Below, one piece after another: positions 44,022-50,933 of a DNA stretch of 64,000 nt. The notes below the pieces were generated by a model. It worked only from the letters and a program-made list of their open reading frames with translations, was not told the DNA's origin and ran no database searches. The stretch's first letter is position 1; the number at the start of each line of letters is the position of its first letter. Position numbers and translations under genes: made by a program. The DNA lies in contig JAGVNI010000016.1 in the NCBI GenBank assembly GCA_020053355.1, forward strand, positions 1 to 64,000. Reading direction: 5' to 3'. This DNA is from an archaeon. GTDB taxonomy: Archaea > Micrarchaeota > Micrarchaeia > Anstonellales > Bilamarchaeaceae.

Positions 44022-44045
44022 CCCTTCCAGATACTCATTTACCCG

Positions 44046-45317
44046 ATGTCGCTTCTCATAAAGGATGCCACCATAGTCACGCAGGATGCCGCACGGCGAA
44101 TCGTCCGGGGCAGCATTCTCATAGACGGCGGCGCAATCATGCAGGTCGGCGAGGTCCGGGGGGGCGCAGATGCCGTGATTGAGGCCCATGGCAAAATCGC
44201 GATGCCCGGCCTGGTGAACATGCACACTCACGTCGGGATGACCGTCCTCCGGGGTTACGGGGAAGGCCTTCCGCTGCAACGATGGCTTGATGAAAAAATA
44301 TGGCCTGCCGAGGCGCGGCAGACGGCGGAGGATGCGGCAGCCGGCGCGCGCCTGGCGTTCTGCGAGATGATCCGGGGCGGCACGACAACGTTTGCCGAGA
44401 TGTGCATCCACCCTGTTGACGGCGTTTTCAAGGCCGCAGCAGACGCCGGGATGCGGGGGCGCATCGGGCGCGGCCTCATGGATTTCAACCATCCGGAATG
44501 GATTCCTAAAATCATGAAGGAGGTCGAGGCATCGCTCCAGCTTGGCGGCGGGGGCCTCCTGCCGTTTGTCGGCGCGCACGCCCCGTACACCTGCTCCGAA
44601 GAGCTGCTCATGAAAGCAAAGGAGCTCGCAAGGCGCAATGACCTCCCGTTCCAGATGCATGTCGCGGAGACCAGGAAGGAGGTCTTCGATGTGCTTAAGG
44701 CGCGCGGCAAATACCCATTTGAGTATCTTGACTCCATCGGCCTCATGGACCGCTCATCGATATTCGCGCACGGCAACTGGCTGACCAAAAGGGAGATGGG
44801 GATTGCAGGCCGCGCAGGAATCACCGTTGCCGCATGCCCCATCAGCGGCCTGAAGCTGGCGGTCGGGGGCATATCCCAGCTGGCCGAACTCGACGCGCTC
44901 GGAGCGAACGTCACGCTCGGGACCGACGGGGCCGCAAGCAACAATTCCCTCGACATGTTCCAGACCATGAAGATGGCGGCCCTCCTCCAAAGCCACCATT
45001 ACTGGAAGGCGGACGCGCTCCCTGCTCAGAAGGCGCTGGACTTCTCCACCATTAACGGCGCAAAGGCCCTGGGTTTCAACACCGGCTCGATTGAGCCGGG
45101 GAAGGGAGCGGATATCATCATCCTCGAGCGGGGGCCGAACCTGCGCCCTGAGCATGATTTGATTGCGAACCTTGTGTACAGCGCGGGCCCCCAGAACGTC
45201 TCGGACGCGGTCATCGGGGGGAAAATCGTCATGCAGGGCCGGCGCATCCTGACCATCGACGAGGCCGCAGCGATGAAAGAGGCAGAAGACGCCGCAAAAA
45301 GCATCGCCGGAAGTTAA
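44046..45317 (+). CDS. mtaD: 5-methylthioadenosine/S-adenosylhomocysteine deaminase
   Basis: 423 residues. Amidohydrolase-superfamily Zn enzyme that deaminates MTA and SAH (and possibly 5'-deoxyadenosine, as the archaeal DadD does). Metal ligands: H60-T-H62 in NMHTHVG, the HVAE His near residue 209, FAHGNW, and the Asp of TDGAASNN near 296. An N-terminal beta-sandwich (KDATIVTQD) and C-terminal VIGGKIVMQGR complete the composite domain. Length and motif set match the MtaD/SsnA group rather than guanine deaminase. With ahcY it forms an SAH/MTA salvage capacity. Confidence 0.88.
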   Translation: MSLLIKDATIVTQDAARRIVRGSILIDGGAIMQVGEVRGGADAVIEAHGKIAMPGLVNMHTHVGMTVLRGYGEGLPLQRWLDEKIWPAEARQTAEDAAAGARLAFCEMIRGGTTTFAEMCIHPVDGVFKAAADAGMRGRIGRGLMDFNHPEWIPKIMKEVEASLQLGGGGLLPFVGAHAPYTCSEELLMKAKELARRNDLPFQMHVAETRKEVFDVLKARGKYPFEYLDSIGLMDRSSIFAHGNWLTKREMGIAGRAGITVAACPISGLKLAVGGISQLAELDALGANVTLGTDGAASNNSLDMFQTMKMAALLQSHHYWKADALPAQKALDFSTINGAKALGFNTGSIEPGKGADIIILERGPNLRPEHDLIANLVYSAGPQNVSDAVIGGKIVMQGRRILTIDEAAAMKEAEDAAKSIAGS

Positions 45318-45416
45318 TCCTGCCCATTCCTAACCTCCCGCCATAACAGCGCACCCCGGAGCCGGCTTCCGTTTAACGTCTGTGCTCCGACGTGCCATCT
45401 CCGTGGGGCAGACCGT

Positions 45417-45428
45417 AAAATATATAAA
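45417..45428 (+). promoter_or_regulatory. TATA box for tfb
   Basis: AAAATATATAAA, about 70 bp before the tfb ATG 45494. A second weaker element, CTTAAAAAC, lies at about 45458-45466, so the leader may be about 45 or about 10 nt. Confidence 0.5.
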
Positions 45429-45493
45429 TGCCCATGTTCATAAAAATTCTGCAAATTCTTAAAAACCTATGCTTGATTTGTGGAGGCTTTTTA

Positions 45494-46408
45494 ATGGGAG
45501 CAACAGCGACAAAATGTCCAGAATGCAAGAGCAAGCGCGTCGTGCGCGATTATGAGAGGGGGGAGCTTCTATGCTCGAGCTGCGGCCTAATCATCGCGGA
45601 GAACATCCACGATATGGGCCCGGAGTGGCGCGCTTTCGACGCGGAGCAGAAGGAGAAGAAGGCCCGCGGCGGCGCTCCGATAAAATACATGAGGCCTAAT
45701 AAGGGCCTTGTCACCGAGATAGACCAGTATAACCGGGATATCCGCGGGGGCAAGATAAGCCCGAAGAAGCAGGCCCAGCTGTACCGCATGAGGAAGTGGC
45801 ACAAGAGGGTTTCCATCGCAACGTCCATGGAGAGGAACCTCGTCATCGCCCTTGCCGAATTGGACCGCGTGGCATCGTCCCTCGGGCTTCCGGAAAACAT
45901 CAAGGAGAGCGCAGCGCTGCTTTACCGCAGGGCTGTCAAGGAAGAGCTCATCCGCGGAAGGCTGATTGAGAGCGTGGTCGCGGCCGTGATATACGCAATC
46001 TGCAGGCTCCAAGGCATCCCGAGGACCCTGGATGAGATTTCGCGCGCATCAGGGATAGAGAAGAAGGAAATCGGGCGCGCATACCGCTTCCTGAAGACCG
46101 AACTGAAGGTCGACGTCCCGCTGACAGACCCGGCGCAGTACGTGCCGAAGTTCGCAACCGCCCTCAAACTGGGCGGCGAAGTGCAGGAGGAGGCCGTGAA
46201 GCTCATCCGCAAGGCGCTCCGAAAGGGCCTGATTTCAGGCCGGGGCCCGACCGGCGTCGCCGCAGCCGCGCTTTATATCGCGAGTGCCATGCACGGCGAG
46301 AAGAAGACGCAGAAGGAGGTCGCGGATGTAGCCGGCGTGACGGAAGTCACGATAAGGAACCGCTACCGCGAGCTGAAAAAGGAGCTGGGCCTTAAAGTCA
46401 ACCTTTAA
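45494..46408 (+). CDS. tfb: Transcription initiation factor TFB
   Basis: 304 residues from ATG 45494, with GGAGG at 45482-45486; the 22-codon upstream extension is hydrophobic and unlike the family. Zinc ribbon C8-x2-C11-x15-C27-x2-C30 is followed by the B-finger/linker (GPEWRAF, about residue 43-49) and two cyclin folds, about 110-205 (TSMERNLVIALAELDRVAS, SVVAAVIYAICR) and 210-304 (GRGPTGVAAAALYIA, HTH KTQKEVADVAGVTEVTIRNRYREL for BRE contact). It recruits RNA polymerase to TBP-bound promoters. Apparently monocistronic, with T-rich DNA after the stop. Confidence 0.97.
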   Translation: MGATATKCPECKSKRVVRDYERGELLCSSCGLIIAENIHDMGPEWRAFDAEQKEKKARGGAPIKYMRPNKGLVTEIDQYNRDIRGGKISPKKQAQLYRMRKWHKRVSIATSMERNLVIALAELDRVASSLGLPENIKESAALLYRRAVKEELIRGRLIESVVAAVIYAICRLQGIPRTLDEISRASGIEKKEIGRAYRFLKTELKVDVPLTDPAQYVPKFATALKLGGEVQEEAVKLIRKALRKGLISGRGPTGVAAAALYIASAMHGEKKTQKEVADVAGVTEVTIRNRYRELKKELGLKVNL

Positions 46409-46432
46409 TATCCCTTTTTATTCTTTTTTAAC
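46409..46432 (+). terminator. T-rich tract after tfb
   Basis: Two T-runs (five and six Ts) directly after the stop. The second also supplies a TTTTTTAAC element that may act as the TATA box of the gene at 46445. Confidence 0.45.
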
Positions 46433-46444
46433 CACTTTTTTATC

Positions 46445-46900
46445 ATGTCTCTAATACAATCCAAAAAGGACCGGTATTCTGCCGGAATTGATTTTTTCCA
46501 AGAACTCCAATTAATCGCCAATAGCTATCCCATGGGGGTTCCTGCCAGGGTGCTTGCATCCTGCTTCAAATCAGCAGAATTGCGGATGGAGGACGCCGAC
46601 GGCCCTTCGCATCCCGGTTCCGCCTACGAGCGGAAAAAACTGATATGCGCATTCACTGCGGACTCGCAAATCCCGCCCGATACCGTCTCCGAAGCCGCAT
46701 TGCTTGCCTGGGGAAGGCAATGCTGCCTCAAGCTTGGCCTCAAGGGATTCGTTACCCCCAAGCCGCTCGCAGAAAGCATCCGTCCCGATGATGCCGGCCA
46801 GATGTTCGTTTCGCAAATTAAGCGTGCCATGCAAGCTGGCGATGCCCATCCTGAAGGCGGAATCGAAATCAACTCGCCAGGCAGCGAGGCCCGGAACTGA
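46445..46900 (+). CDS. Hypothetical soluble protein
   Basis: 151 residues from ATG 46445, probably leaderless. No signal peptide or membrane segment. Mostly helical composition with FFQELQLIANSYPMGVPARVLASCF near the start, a central SAYERKKLICAF and AALLAWGRQCCLKLGLKGF, and a polar C-terminus; four Cys in no zinc-finger spacing. Codon choice resembles that of its neighbours, supporting a real gene. I recognise no family. Confidence 0.6.
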   Translation: MSLIQSKKDRYSAGIDFFQELQLIANSYPMGVPARVLASCFKSAELRMEDADGPSHPGSAYERKKLICAFTADSQIPPDTVSEAALLAWGRQCCLKLGLKGFVTPKPLAESIRPDDAGQMFVSQIKRAMQAGDAHPEGGIEINSPGSEARN

Positions 46901-47020
46901 GCCTGAATTTTTGATCAGATGTGATGTTTTCCTCATCGGACTTGCGTCCTCGGCCTGTCAAACTATCATCATTTCAGCCTGAATTAGGCGGGGAGGAGAT
47001 TAAAAGGATTGGCGCAGATT

Positions 47021-47098
47021 GCCATCCAATGATGAGAATGCAATACCTTTGAGCCCGCAAGGGCGATGAAATAGATCTTGAGTCCTGATTTATATGGC
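47021..47098 (+). ncRNA. Candidate C/D-box guide sRNA
   Basis: C box ATGATGA (47029-47035), 13-nt spacer, D'-like TTGA (47049-47052), a hairpin loop GCCC-GCAA-GGGC, C'-like CGATGA (47064-47069), 15-nt spacer and D box CTGA (47085-47088). Flanking GCCAT (47021-47025) and ATGGC (47094-47098) can form a terminal stem. Order and total length match archaeal 2'-O-methylation guides, and a TTAAAA element lies about 25 bp before the expected 5' end. The D' box is imperfect and the target was not identified. Confidence 0.45.
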
Positions 47099-47154
47099 TC
47101 AGCGGAACCGCGAGCAGGCACTGCCTGCGGCCGGGTTCTGAAAAAGAAATCCCC

Positions 47155-47248
47155 GCCCTCCGGTATTGGACGGCTCTGCTATAATCCGCGTCTCCAAGAT
47201 GCGGGTTGCGGGTGGGGGGAATTAGGCAGGCCTTATCCGCCGGAGGGC
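47155..47248 (+). ncRNA. Candidate structured RNA of unknown class
   Basis: Ends are perfectly complementary over 9 bp (GCCCTCCGG / CCGGAGGGC). Inside, 47186-47204 forms an 8-bp hairpin with a 3-nt loop (one G-T pair). Size is tRNA-like, but there is no T-loop, D-loop or anticodon arm in the right place on either strand. Strand is inferred from the TATA-like element at 47088-47095. Could instead be a transcription-related inverted repeat. Confidence 0.3.
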
Positions 47249-47280
47249 ATTAAATAAAAAGAAAAAAAAGAAAAGACGGC
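47249..47280 (-). terminator. T-rich terminator of the DUF5667 gene
   Basis: On the minus strand, the bases after the stop at 47281 are almost all T with scattered C, including an eight-T run. Typical archaeal oligo-T terminator. Confidence 0.6.
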
Positions 47281-48186
47281 TCAATCCTCTGTCTCGTTCT
47301 CCTCTGTTTCGTTTTCGCCGTCGTTCTCTTCTTCATCCTGTCCCTGGCCGCCTTTGCCATTTCCTTTTCCGGTGACGTTCGTTCCGGCATCTTCAGGTTT
47401 GCCGGTCTCCTTGGTCTTGTTCACCTGACCCTGGCCGTGGCCGGTTGCGGTTTCGTTGTCAGTTTCGCTCCCGTCCCCATCGTCGGTCTCATTTTCAGTT
47501 TCATTTCCGGCCATTGTCTGGTTCCCTTTCTGCTCCTTCTCCTGCTGCTTGGTCTCTATCTTCTCGACGTGCCTTTCGTAGTTGCTTATCGAGTTGTTCA
47601 GGGCGCGGAGCAGGCCGTCCTTCGCTGCTTCCGGGGCTTTCTCATAAACCCTCTGCAGCACGATTATGCTGTTGCGGGTGTCGTTCTGCACCTGCTCGAC
47701 CTCAGTCTCGTTCGCGCTGCCGTCCGCTACCGCGGATTCGAGGTCTGTTTGGGCATCTTCGAGCTCATCGGTCTGTTCGTCGGCGAGCTTTTCCACTTCG
47801 GTAAGGGTGGAGTTGGCCCCAGCCTCATCCCCTTCAGCTGCAAGCCTCTGCGCCTTTCCTGAGAGGACGTGGGCTTCCATCGCCCTCATCAGCCCGTATT
47901 TGGCGTGCTTCTTCGCGCTCTCGCTCTTGTCGAACGTGAAGAATTTGTCCATATTCTCGAAGAACCTCTTGAACCCGTAATTCCAGTCGCCGGGCAATGC
48001 GCCGACTTCGCTTTCATTCACCGCGACATCGGTCCCATCCGTTGAATCGTCTAGGCTGGCGGCCGATGCGTTCCCGCCAGCTTCCACCGCAGCTGTCCCG
48101 TTCCCGTCGGCTTCCGCAGATTCTAGCGCGAAAGCGGGCATTGACAGAAGCCCGATGGCAAGCAACAATATTGCAAATTTGTTCAT
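47281..48186 (-). CDS. DUF5667-type secreted protein with acidic C-terminus
   Basis: 301 residues from ATG 48186, with GGAGG about ten bases upstream. Signal peptide (MNKFAILLLAIGLLSMPAFA), an Ala/Gly/Asp-rich linker, then a helical domain with the DUF5667 hallmark LPGDWNYGFKRFFENMDKFFTF and a K-x2-A-x-Y-G-L-M-R-A-x-E helix (about residues 64-200). A long Gly/Asn/Glu/Lys low-complexity tail follows, with several N-x-T sequons (205-301). No C-terminal membrane helix, so it is secreted or wall-associated. Divergently transcribed from a membrane-bound regulator that may control it. Function of DUF5667 is unknown. Confidence 0.82.
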   Translation of the reverse strand: MNKFAILLLAIGLLSMPAFALESAEADGNGTAAVEAGGNASAASLDDSTDGTDVAVNESEVGALPGDWNYGFKRFFENMDKFFTFDKSESAKKHAKYGLMRAMEAHVLSGKAQRLAAEGDEAGANSTLTEVEKLADEQTDELEDAQTDLESAVADGSANETEVEQVQNDTRNSIIVLQRVYEKAPEAAKDGLLRALNNSISNYERHVEKIETKQQEKEQKGNQTMAGNETENETDDGDGSETDNETATGHGQGQVNKTKETGKPEDAGTNVTGKGNGKGGQGQDEEENDGENETEENETED

Positions 48187-48237
48187 ATTTCATTCCTCCA
48201 ACCCCGGCAAGAAGCCGGAGGCCGAACCAATAAAAAC

Positions 48238-48290
48238 ATGAACGGCATTTATATGATTCTCGGAATATCCGCGAACGGATGTGAACGGAT
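48238..48290. promoter_or_regulatory. Divergent promoter with repeated GAACGG elements
   Basis: Two tandem 10-bp copies of G(C/T)GAACGGAT at 48271-48290 abut the ATG at 48291, and a third GAACGG occurs at 48240-48245. A TATA-like ATTTATATG lies at about 48247-48255. Ten-bp spacing places the copies on the same DNA face, suggesting an operator for the divergent pair, possibly read by the winged-helix protein encoded next door. Confidence 0.45.
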
Positions 48291-49157
48291 ATGAACAAAG
48301 CGCTGATAACCGCCCTTTTGATGCTGACTGCCAGCTTCGCCACATACACGTATACTGTTGATGTGGACCGCTCGGGCGCAGCCTCGGTAACGCTTTCACT
48401 CGAAGGCGGCGACACGGTGAATGTCAGCCTGCCCATCGATGCAACGAATTTCAGGGTTGTCGGCGGCTCATATAAGACGGCCGATGGCGGCGTTGTCGTA
48501 TCCGCCGGCTCCAGCGGCCTGGCCACCTTCTCGTATTCCACGTCCCAATTCACTACAAAGACGGATTCCGGCTGGAAGCTCTCGTTTTCCCCACCTGAAG
48601 GCGCATACGTTCGCATCTACGCCCCGCCTTACTCAGCCATCGGGAACTCATTCCCCCAGCCGGATAGCGTGTCATCCGACGGCTTCCGCCTCATAATAGA
48701 GAATTCCCCCGCGAAGCAGGTGACTGTCTATTACAGCCTCGAAGAGCCGCCCCAGGCCGGGGAGCAGTCCGACCTGGCCCTTCCTGCAATCGCGCTCCTT
48801 GCGGCACTTGCGCTGGCAGGCGCCTACCTTCTTCGCAGGAAACCGCAGGCCGCAGCCCCGCAGCCCCAAGCTTCGAAGGCAGCTGTCCCACCTGCGGAAC
48901 ATGCCCCCAGCCTCGAGATGACCCCCGGGAAGCGGGGGATGATGGAGACGTTCAACGAAAACGACCTTTCCATAATAAATTTCCTTCTTGGCTGCGGAGG
49001 GAAATCCAGGCGGAACGAACTGGAGCGTAAGACCGGCATCTCAAAATCGAGCCTGGCAATGGCTATTAACCGCCTCGAAAAGAGGAAGATGCTGGAAATC
49101 GACCGCACCTCGACAACGCATTTCGTAAGGCTGTCCGATTATTTCCTGAGGCTCTGA
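48291..49157 (+). CDS. Membrane-anchored winged-helix regulator
   Basis: 288 residues. N-terminal signal sequence (MNKALITALLMLTASFA), an extracytoplasmic beta-rich domain of about 140 residues, one membrane helix (about 162-181) followed by RRK, an Ala/Pro/Gln linker, and a C-terminal winged helix (about 220-288: DLSIINFLLGCGGKSRRNELERKTGISKSSLAMAINRLEKRKML). This is the layout of COG2512-like archaeal membrane transcription factors, which sense outside and bind DNA inside. It probably acts on its divergent neighbour, whose promoter region carries repeated GAACGG elements. The ligand is unknown. Confidence 0.85.
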   Translation: MNKALITALLMLTASFATYTYTVDVDRSGAASVTLSLEGGDTVNVSLPIDATNFRVVGGSYKTADGGVVVSAGSSGLATFSYSTSQFTTKTDSGWKLSFSPPEGAYVRIYAPPYSAIGNSFPQPDSVSSDGFRLIIENSPAKQVTVYYSLEEPPQAGEQSDLALPAIALLAALALAGAYLLRRKPQAAAPQPQASKAAVPPAEHAPSLEMTPGKRGMMETFNENDLSIINFLLGCGGKSRRNELERKTGISKSSLAMAINRLEKRKMLEIDRTSTTHFVRLSDYFLRL

Positions 49158-49215
49158 GCGCGCGGACCATTTATCCCTGCAATCAGGTATCCGCACACCC
49201 CCCGCGAGGAAACCT

Positions 49216-49223
49216 TATTATAT
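49216..49223 (+). promoter_or_regulatory. TATA box for the PLD-family gene
   Basis: TATTATAT centred about 26 bp before ATG 49245, so leaderless transcription is likely. Confidence 0.5.
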
Positions 49224-49244
49224 CCAAAAAACCGCGCTCCGCCC

Positions 49245-49760
49245 ATGAACCGGGGGATGATTTTCGGGATTGGCATGGTCGCCGGCGCGATGCTTTTTTT
49301 CATCCTCCAGCCCCTGCTGATGGCCCCGCAAATCACGACGGTCTTCTCTCCCGATGACGGCGCCAAGGTCATCGGCCTAATCGACAATGCCAAAGAGACC
49401 ATCGACATCGAAATCTACGTCTTCACATCGCGCGATGTCGTCGAAGCGCTCGAGAGGGCCAAATCGCGGGGTGTGCAAACCCGCATCATCATAGAGCGGA
49501 ACGTCATCAGCGACGATAACGACGCCATATTCCGCGAACTCGCATCCAAGGGTTTCAACATCCGCTACGCGAGTTGCGCATACAAGCTGACGCATGCCAA
49601 ATTCATCATCGTTGACGGCGAGGCGGTCCTGGTCGGCTCCCACAACCTGAGCAACTCGGCCCTTTACAAGAACCGCGAGGCGTCGGTGATAATCCGTGAT
49701 TCGGCGGCGGTCCATGACTTCATGGATGCATTCGCAACTGACTGGGCGCTCGCATCATGA
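49245..49760 (+). CDS. Membrane-anchored PLD-superfamily protein, single HKD motif
   Basis: 171 residues. N-terminal membrane segment or signal (about 5-27), then one phospholipase-D-type domain with the catalytic motif H117-x-K119-x4-D124-x6-G131-S132 and the downstream HNLSNSA loop. A single HKD copy implies a homodimer, as in the small bacterial Nuc endonuclease and mitochondrial MitoPLD. The probable substrate is a phosphodiester, nucleic acid or lipid, outside or at the membrane face. Its stop is 22 bp from the convergent AAA ATPase gene. Confidence 0.85.
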   Translation: MNRGMIFGIGMVAGAMLFFILQPLLMAPQITTVFSPDDGAKVIGLIDNAKETIDIEIYVFTSRDVVEALERAKSRGVQTRIIIERNVISDDNDAIFRELASKGFNIRYASCAYKLTHAKFIIVDGEAVLVGSHNLSNSALYKNREASVIIRDSAAVHDFMDAFATDWALAS

Positions 49761-49782
49761 TTCGGGCGAACAGGAGGCGTTT

Positions 49783-50796
49783 TCAGCTCCTCTGGGCCAC
49801 GTACCTCCCATAAAGCCTCGAAAAAACCCTATATTTCCCGCGTGCGAGCCTTACAATCTGCCCGCTCTCGAGCAGCCTTTTCATCAGGGTGGAGGCCGGC
49901 CCTGGCGGTTTTCCGGCCTTTTTTGCGATATCCGAGACATGCAGCCCGCCATCCTCCTTCGCAAGGACATGCAGCAGGGCCCTTTCCCCTGGGGGCGTTT
50001 CCTGGTACATCCGGCCGAACCACTCCCGCGAAAGCGTGCCCATTATCTGCGGAAGATATGCGAGATAATGCCCCTTGTTTATCACCTTTTCGTTGTCCCT
50101 GAGCCTTTCATATATGTTATAACAGACAGTCTTCACCAGCCGGGGATTCCCGCCGCAATCCTCCAGGATGGACTGCAGGCACTCCTCACCCATCTTCGGC
50201 GGGCCTTTCTTGAGGGCCTTCTCCACCAGTTCCCGGGCGTCATGGGCGTCGAACGGCCTCAATTCCATGGACTGCAGCAGGCCGGATTCGACCTCGAATG
50301 ATCTCGTCGTGCTGGCTACGAACGACAGGTTGCGTTTCCCCCAGCCCGCCTTCGCCGTCTTGAGGATGGTCCCAAGCGCTTCATCCGCCTTCCTGATGTT
50401 GTCAAAATCATCGATGAATACGATGGCGCCGAACTGGTTCGCGGCAATCCCCTCGACATCCCTTATCAGGGTTCCGATTCCTTTTCCCGCGCCAGGATTG
50501 CGCAATCCTGGCCTTTGCGGCAGCTCCTGGCGCGCCTTGTCCACGACAGAATCCAGGCTTTCGTTCCTCTCCGCCCGGACAAACGGGGCAAGAAGCCCCG
50601 CCTTCTCGGCTTCCTGCCGAAAATCCTCGAGCATGGCGGTTTTTCCGCATCCCGGGCCGCCCCGAACGAGCAATACTGCGCCCTGCTTCGATGCCGTGCC
50701 ATTGGCAAAAAAGGAAAAAACCTTCTCTTCCTCCCTTCTCCCGCAAATCCCTTCCGGGTCAGTGCTCCATGGCGCAAACGGGTTCGGCCCCTTCAT
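49783..50796 (-). CDS. AAA/STAND-type ATPase with C-terminal winged helix
   Basis: 337 residues from ATG 50796. Walker A GGPGCGKTA (46-54), Walker B IVFIDDFDN (125-133), a sensor-like VASTT stretch, a helical lid with (C)GGNPRLVKTV near 215, and a C-terminal winged helix (about 265-337: ERALLHVLAKEDGGLHVSDIAKKAG, LLESGQIVRLARGKYRVFS). The GGNPR motif and overall form resemble the archaeal ATPase/Orc1-Cdc6-like and STAND groups. It could be a DNA-binding regulator or a loader. Divergent from the giant membrane protein gene, sharing a promoter region with a strong inverted repeat. Confidence 0.8.
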   Translation of the reverse strand: MKGPNPFAPWSTDPEGICGRREEEKVFSFFANGTASKQGAVLLVRGGPGCGKTAMLEDFRQEAEKAGLLAPFVRAERNESLDSVVDKARQELPQRPGLRNPGAGKGIGTLIRDVEGIAANQFGAIVFIDDFDNIRKADEALGTILKTAKAGWGKRNLSFVASTTRSFEVESGLLQSMELRPFDAHDARELVEKALKKGPPKMGEECLQSILEDCGGNPRLVKTVCYNIYERLRDNEKVINKGHYLAYLPQIMGTLSREWFGRMYQETPPGERALLHVLAKEDGGLHVSDIAKKAGKPPGPASTLMKRLLESGQIVRLARGKYRVFSRLYGRYVAQRS

Positions 50797-50828
50797 TTAA
50801 ACCACCATCAACATATTATTATAACAAC

Positions 50829-50849
50829 AAACTACAATTCTTGTAGTTT
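50829..50849. promoter_or_regulatory. Perfect 9-bp inverted repeat in a divergent promoter
   Basis: AAACTACAA, loop TTC, TTGTAGTTT. It lies between the TATA-like element of the minus-strand ATPase gene (about 50811-50823) and the TATA box of the plus-strand giant gene (50882-50890). A dimeric regulator site is the simplest reading. Confidence 0.55.
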
Positions 50850-50881
50850 TCGTATTTTTCATACATCCTATGAACATAAAC

Positions 50882-50890
50882 ATTTATAAA
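50882..50890 (+). promoter_or_regulatory. TATA box for the 1589-residue protein
   Basis: ATTTATAAA, about 48 bp before ATG 50934. Predicts a leader of about 20 nt that carries AGGTG at 50923-50927. Confidence 0.6.
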
Positions 50891-50933
50891 GCGGGAAAAG
50901 CGCGATAATGACAGTTGTGATTAGGTGTTCGGT

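Larger units (their letters stand above)
46901..47280. other. 380-bp gene-free interval with probable ncRNAs
   Basis: No ORF with credible coding character. It holds a C/D-box-like element (47021-47098), a GCAGGC/GCCTGC hairpin (47114-47128), a 94-nt element closed by 9-bp complementary ends (47155-47248) and the T-rich terminator of the minus-strand gene. TATA-like elements (TTAAAA near 47000; ATTTATAT near 47088-47095) precede the two structured elements on the plus strand. Confidence 0.6.

Noticed and set aside
47091-47135. Resemblance to the SRP RNA domain IV (GGAA next to AGCAG)
   Set aside because: The bases around GGAA cannot form the closing stem needed for the tetraloop, and no Alu-domain or long helix 5 partner is present.
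47155-47248. tRNA with acceptor ends GCCCTCC/GGAGGGC
   Set aside because: No T-loop, D-loop or 5-bp anticodon arm in the correct place on either strand; kept only as a structured-RNA candidate.
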